DNA of 64,000 bases from Siphonodentalium dalli (Eukaryota; Mollusca; Scaphopoda; Gadilida; Siphonodentaliidae), in the NCBI GenBank assembly GCA_032622095.1, contig CP136061.1, positions 16,740,440 through 16,804,439 of the forward strand. The letters run 5' to 3'. The position numbers and the translations under genes were made by a program. This document shows, piece by piece, positions 61,799 to 64,000 of the stretch. The notes below the pieces were generated by a model. The model did not search any database, was not told the origin of the DNA, and saw nothing but the letters and a program-made list of their open reading frames with translations. Each line of letters begins with the position of its first letter. The stretch's first letter is position 1.

Positions 61799-63571
61799 TC
61801 ACTCATCGTACTCATATTTCTGGCTATAGAAATATGAGTCAAACAGTTCTTTGAACTGCGTCAGGTTGACGGATGAAACAATCATCTCTGGTAAATTGTT
61901 CCATGGTATAACAACTCTCTGGGTGAAATAATATTTGCCTATGTCTTTAGTTTTACGAGGCAATTGTAATTTCAGCGAGTGACCCCTTGTGGTTGTAGAT
62001 AATGATCTTTGAAAATACAAGTCCGGATTTACATTGTAAGACTGTTTTAAAATTTTGAAGGTCTCTATCATATCTCCACGGAATCTGCGAAACTTCACTG
62101 ACATCCAATTGAGACGTATTGATCTTTGTTTATAATCCAGTTCTTTAAGTTGTGGGACCATTTTTGTAGCACGACGTTGTACACACTCTAGTGACATACA
62201 CTGGTATTTATGGTGTGGGTGCCAAACAGTGTTACAGTACTCCAATACAGGTCTTACCATGGATATGTATAACTGTCTGAACGTGTCCAATTCCAAACTG
62301 ACGAATGTTCTTTTTATTATGCCGAGGATTCGGTATGCCTTACTACATACAGCGTTCAATTTTTCATCAATCGTTACTCCTAAGTCTTTTTCCGATGGGC
62401 TGACTAATATTGGTGGATTTTCTGGAACATCAGACATCACATATATATTGCGAGGATTGTTGTGGCCCATGTGTATAACATGCTTCTTCTTAGAATTGAA
62501 TTGTAATTGCCAATCCATGGACCACTTACACATAGCATCAACATCTAGTTGTATATTGTCCTGAAGTGGATTTCCAATGATCTTAGTATCATCAGCGAAA
62601 ATTTTGCATGTGGTAGTAACACATTCAGGTAAATCGTTAATGCACATTGTAAAAAGAATAGGTCCAAGAACACTACCCTGAGGTACACCGCTGATCACCG
62701 ATGTCCAGTCTGAGAATGAAGAACTCACTCGAACTCTTTGTTGTCGACAACACAGAAACTCCTTTATCCACGAGAAAATGTCACGAATTCCGTATGAATA
62801 TATTTTGCTGAGTAGCCTATTGTGCGGAACAGTATCAAAGGCTTTTTTGAAATCGAAATATATAACATCAACTGGTTCGCTGTTATCAAGAGACGATGTG
62901 ACATGTGATAGATATTTGAGTAGTTGAGTTTTACATGAGCGGCCAGATCTAAATCCGTATTGACATGTAGTGAAAAGGTTATTTTCTTCCACGTGAGTCA
63001 TAACAGCATCAGCCACAAAAGACTCCAATAATTTGCAGAGAATACAGGTTAGACTCACAGGACGATAGTTTCCAGGATCAGATTTGGTTCCTTTTTTGAA
63101 AAGGCATGACACGTTCGCTTGTTTCCACAGCTGAGGTATTTTCCCCTCAGACAGAGATCTGTTTAACAGGATGGATAATGGTATACTGAGCTCCGATGCC
63201 GATTCTTTTAGTAGTTTTGGGTGGATGTTATCAGGCCCGCAGGCTTTGTTTGGATTTAGGTTGCGTAGTTTTCTCTCAATTGCATGGGGTGTGACTTGAA
63301 TACTTGCTAGGAATGTTCCATTGCAACGCTCGTCGATTACTGGTATATCTGTTTGATTCTCCTTTGTGAAAACCCCAGCAAAGAAATCGTTCAGCACTTT
63401 CGCTTTATCTTTGTCCTCTCGGGCAACAGTTTTGCCACCATTTGTCTTCAGGTCTCCGATCCCTTGCTGCGATGCTGTTTTGCTGCGCACATAATTCCAA
63501 AATGCTTTTGGGTTTTTGTGAGATTCTACTGAGATTTTCCTTTCAAATACCCTTTTCGTCGTCTTTATCAA
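61799..63571 (-). CDS. CR1-like LINE reverse transcriptase, ORF2 3' portion
   Basis: An open frame of 590 codons. Residues 111-175 carry GPDNIHPKLL and NYRPVSLT. Motif A is YFDFKKAFD with Asp at 240; GVPQGSVLGP lies at 295-304; the catalytic FADD box is at 325-328, both aspartates present. The C-terminal part has LEYCNTVWHPH near 443-453. Between DEKLN and AVCSKAYRI (about residue 406) the usual spacer looks short, which suggests a small in-frame deletion (inference). The first M is not the true start, because the protein continues upstream into the linker at 63651-63929 past one TGA and one frameshift. Confidence 0.9.
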   Translation of the reverse strand: MIKTTKRVFERKISVESHKNPKAFWNYVRSKTASQQGIGDLKTNGGKTVAREDKDKAKVLNDFFAGVFTKENQTDIPVIDERCNGTFLASIQVTPHAIERKLRNLNPNKACGPDNIHPKLLKESASELSIPLSILLNRSLSEGKIPQLWKQANVSCLFKKGTKSDPGNYRPVSLTCILCKLLESFVADAVMTHVEENNLFTTCQYGFRSGRSCKTQLLKYLSHVTSSLDNSEPVDVIYFDFKKAFDTVPHNRLLSKIYSYGIRDIFSWIKEFLCCRQQRVRVSSSFSDWTSVISGVPQGSVLGPILFTMCINDLPECVTTTCKIFADDTKIIGNPLQDNIQLDVDAMCKWSMDWQLQFNSKKKHVIHMGHNNPRNIYVMSDVPENPPILVSPSEKDLGVTIDEKLNAVCSKAYRILGIIKRTFVSLELDTFRQLYISMVRPVLEYCNTVWHPHHKYQCMSLECVQRRATKMVPQLKELDYKQRSIRLNWMSVKFRRFRGDMIETFKILKQSYNVNPDLYFQRSLSTTTRGHSLKLQLPRKTKDIGKYYFTQRVVIPWNNLPEMIVSSVNLTQFKELFDSYFYSQKYEYDE

Positions 63572-63650
63572 TATATTTGTATCACTTCGAAGCTTCTTAT
63601 AAATTTGATAGTCTGCGTCTCAACGAGATCTCCTGTACTTTTTGTAAGCC

Positions 63651-64000
63651 CTACGCTTCTCTGACTTTCGATATCGTATCCTTGTTAGCCCATGTATTTC
63701 GATTTTTTCCCCTGTTAAAACATTTCTTAGGTATGTGCGCATCAGCTAGTTCCATGACGGATTTGTTGAACATATTCCAGGCTTGTTGTAGTTCTATTTC
63801 ATGTAATCCTGACCAATCTTTCTCTCCCAGTTGTTGTCGTATCATATCGTAATTACCTTTGTGCCATAGAAAGCTGGGCTCCTTTGAATACTGATGGGCA
63901 GTTAATAGAGATGGTTCTATTTCAAACATAATAACGTCATGGTCGCTTTTACCTAGTGCTGCTTCGTGATCAATATTACTAATAACATCCAGATTATTTG
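63651..64000 (-). pseudogene. CR1-like LINE linker and endonuclease end
   Basis: The frame reads GKSDHDVIMFEIEPSLLTAH, then a tryptophan-containing linker with NYDMIRQQLGEKDWSGLHEI and ANKDTISKVRE. A frameshift near 63652-63656 joins it to KRRAYKKYRRSR, then TGA, then DYQIYKKLRSD leading into the large frame. It is part of the same ORF2 as 61799-63571 and is cut by the window end. Confidence 0.85.

Larger units (their letters stand above)
61680..64000 (-). mobile_element. CR1-like LINE, near-intact, 5' part outside the window
   Basis: The element covers the endonuclease C-terminus, the linker and the complete reverse transcriptase, then a 3' end near 61680 with 'tgatactgatgatactgata'. At the window edge the frame reads DVISNIDHEAALGKSDHDVI, the SDH box of an apurinic-type endonuclease. 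Only two lesions were seen: a frameshift near 63652-63656 and an in-frame TGA at 63620-63622. CR1-like placement rests on motif style (GPDNIHPKLLKE, KKGTKSDPGNYRPVSLT). Confidence 0.88.

Overview
The window is animal nuclear DNA. It is AT-rich, full of repeats, and has one spliced protein-coding gene with long introns. There are no operons, bacterial genes, CRISPR arrays or rRNA. The repeat style suggests a marine invertebrate, probably a mollusc: intronic repeats built on 'gggccataactc', 'caagatggctgctgg' and 'cagacagacagacgg', CR1/L2-like LINEs, and many short fold-back elements. That placement is inference, not proof.

The one host gene recognised is an orthologue of ZNF277, a five-finger C2H2 zinc-finger protein. 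It lies on the minus strand and covers about 38 kb (59897 down to 21831). I assembled 11 coding exons by hand. All introns are GT-AG, all exon phases match, and the joined frame runs open to a stop at 21831-21833. The first coding exon was not found and probably lies to the right of the window. From 5' to 3' the exons are 59648-59897, 56368-56459, 40190-40272, 37786-37877, 35685-35749, 31841-31886, 29578-29710, 28085-28161, 26645-26837, 26012-26136 and 21831-22029.

The main observation is that five of these 11 exons carry a private tandem array. Each array's unit includes the exon edge and, for four of them, the splice site itself: 54 bp at the donor of visible exon 5, 63 bp at the donor of exon 7, 50 bp at the donor of exon 8, 49 bp at the acceptor of exon 9, and 128 bp of coding sequence running past the stop of exon 11. 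The 63-bp array is in frame and has three intact donors, so it could add 0, 1 or 2 blocks of 21 residues.

Layout. 1-11 kb: downstream flank with dispersed repeats, a 1.4-kb satellite, a possible tRNA-derived SINE and fold-back elements. 11.3-14.7 kb: a dead Ty3/gypsy-like element split by a TTAA-flanked element that itself holds a LINE fragment, and by a minisatellite. 16-20 kb: a 161-bp satellite and a 23-bp satellite. 21-60 kb: the ZNF277 locus, whose introns hold four hAT-like elements (three supported by perfect 8-bp target duplications together with clear TIRs, and one more of the same type), TTAA-flanked MITEs, two hairpin families, an interrupted L2-like LINE and several satellites. 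60-61.6 kb: repeats and a 40-bp satellite. 61.7-64 kb: a nearly intact CR1-like LINE on the minus strand, cut by the window edge.
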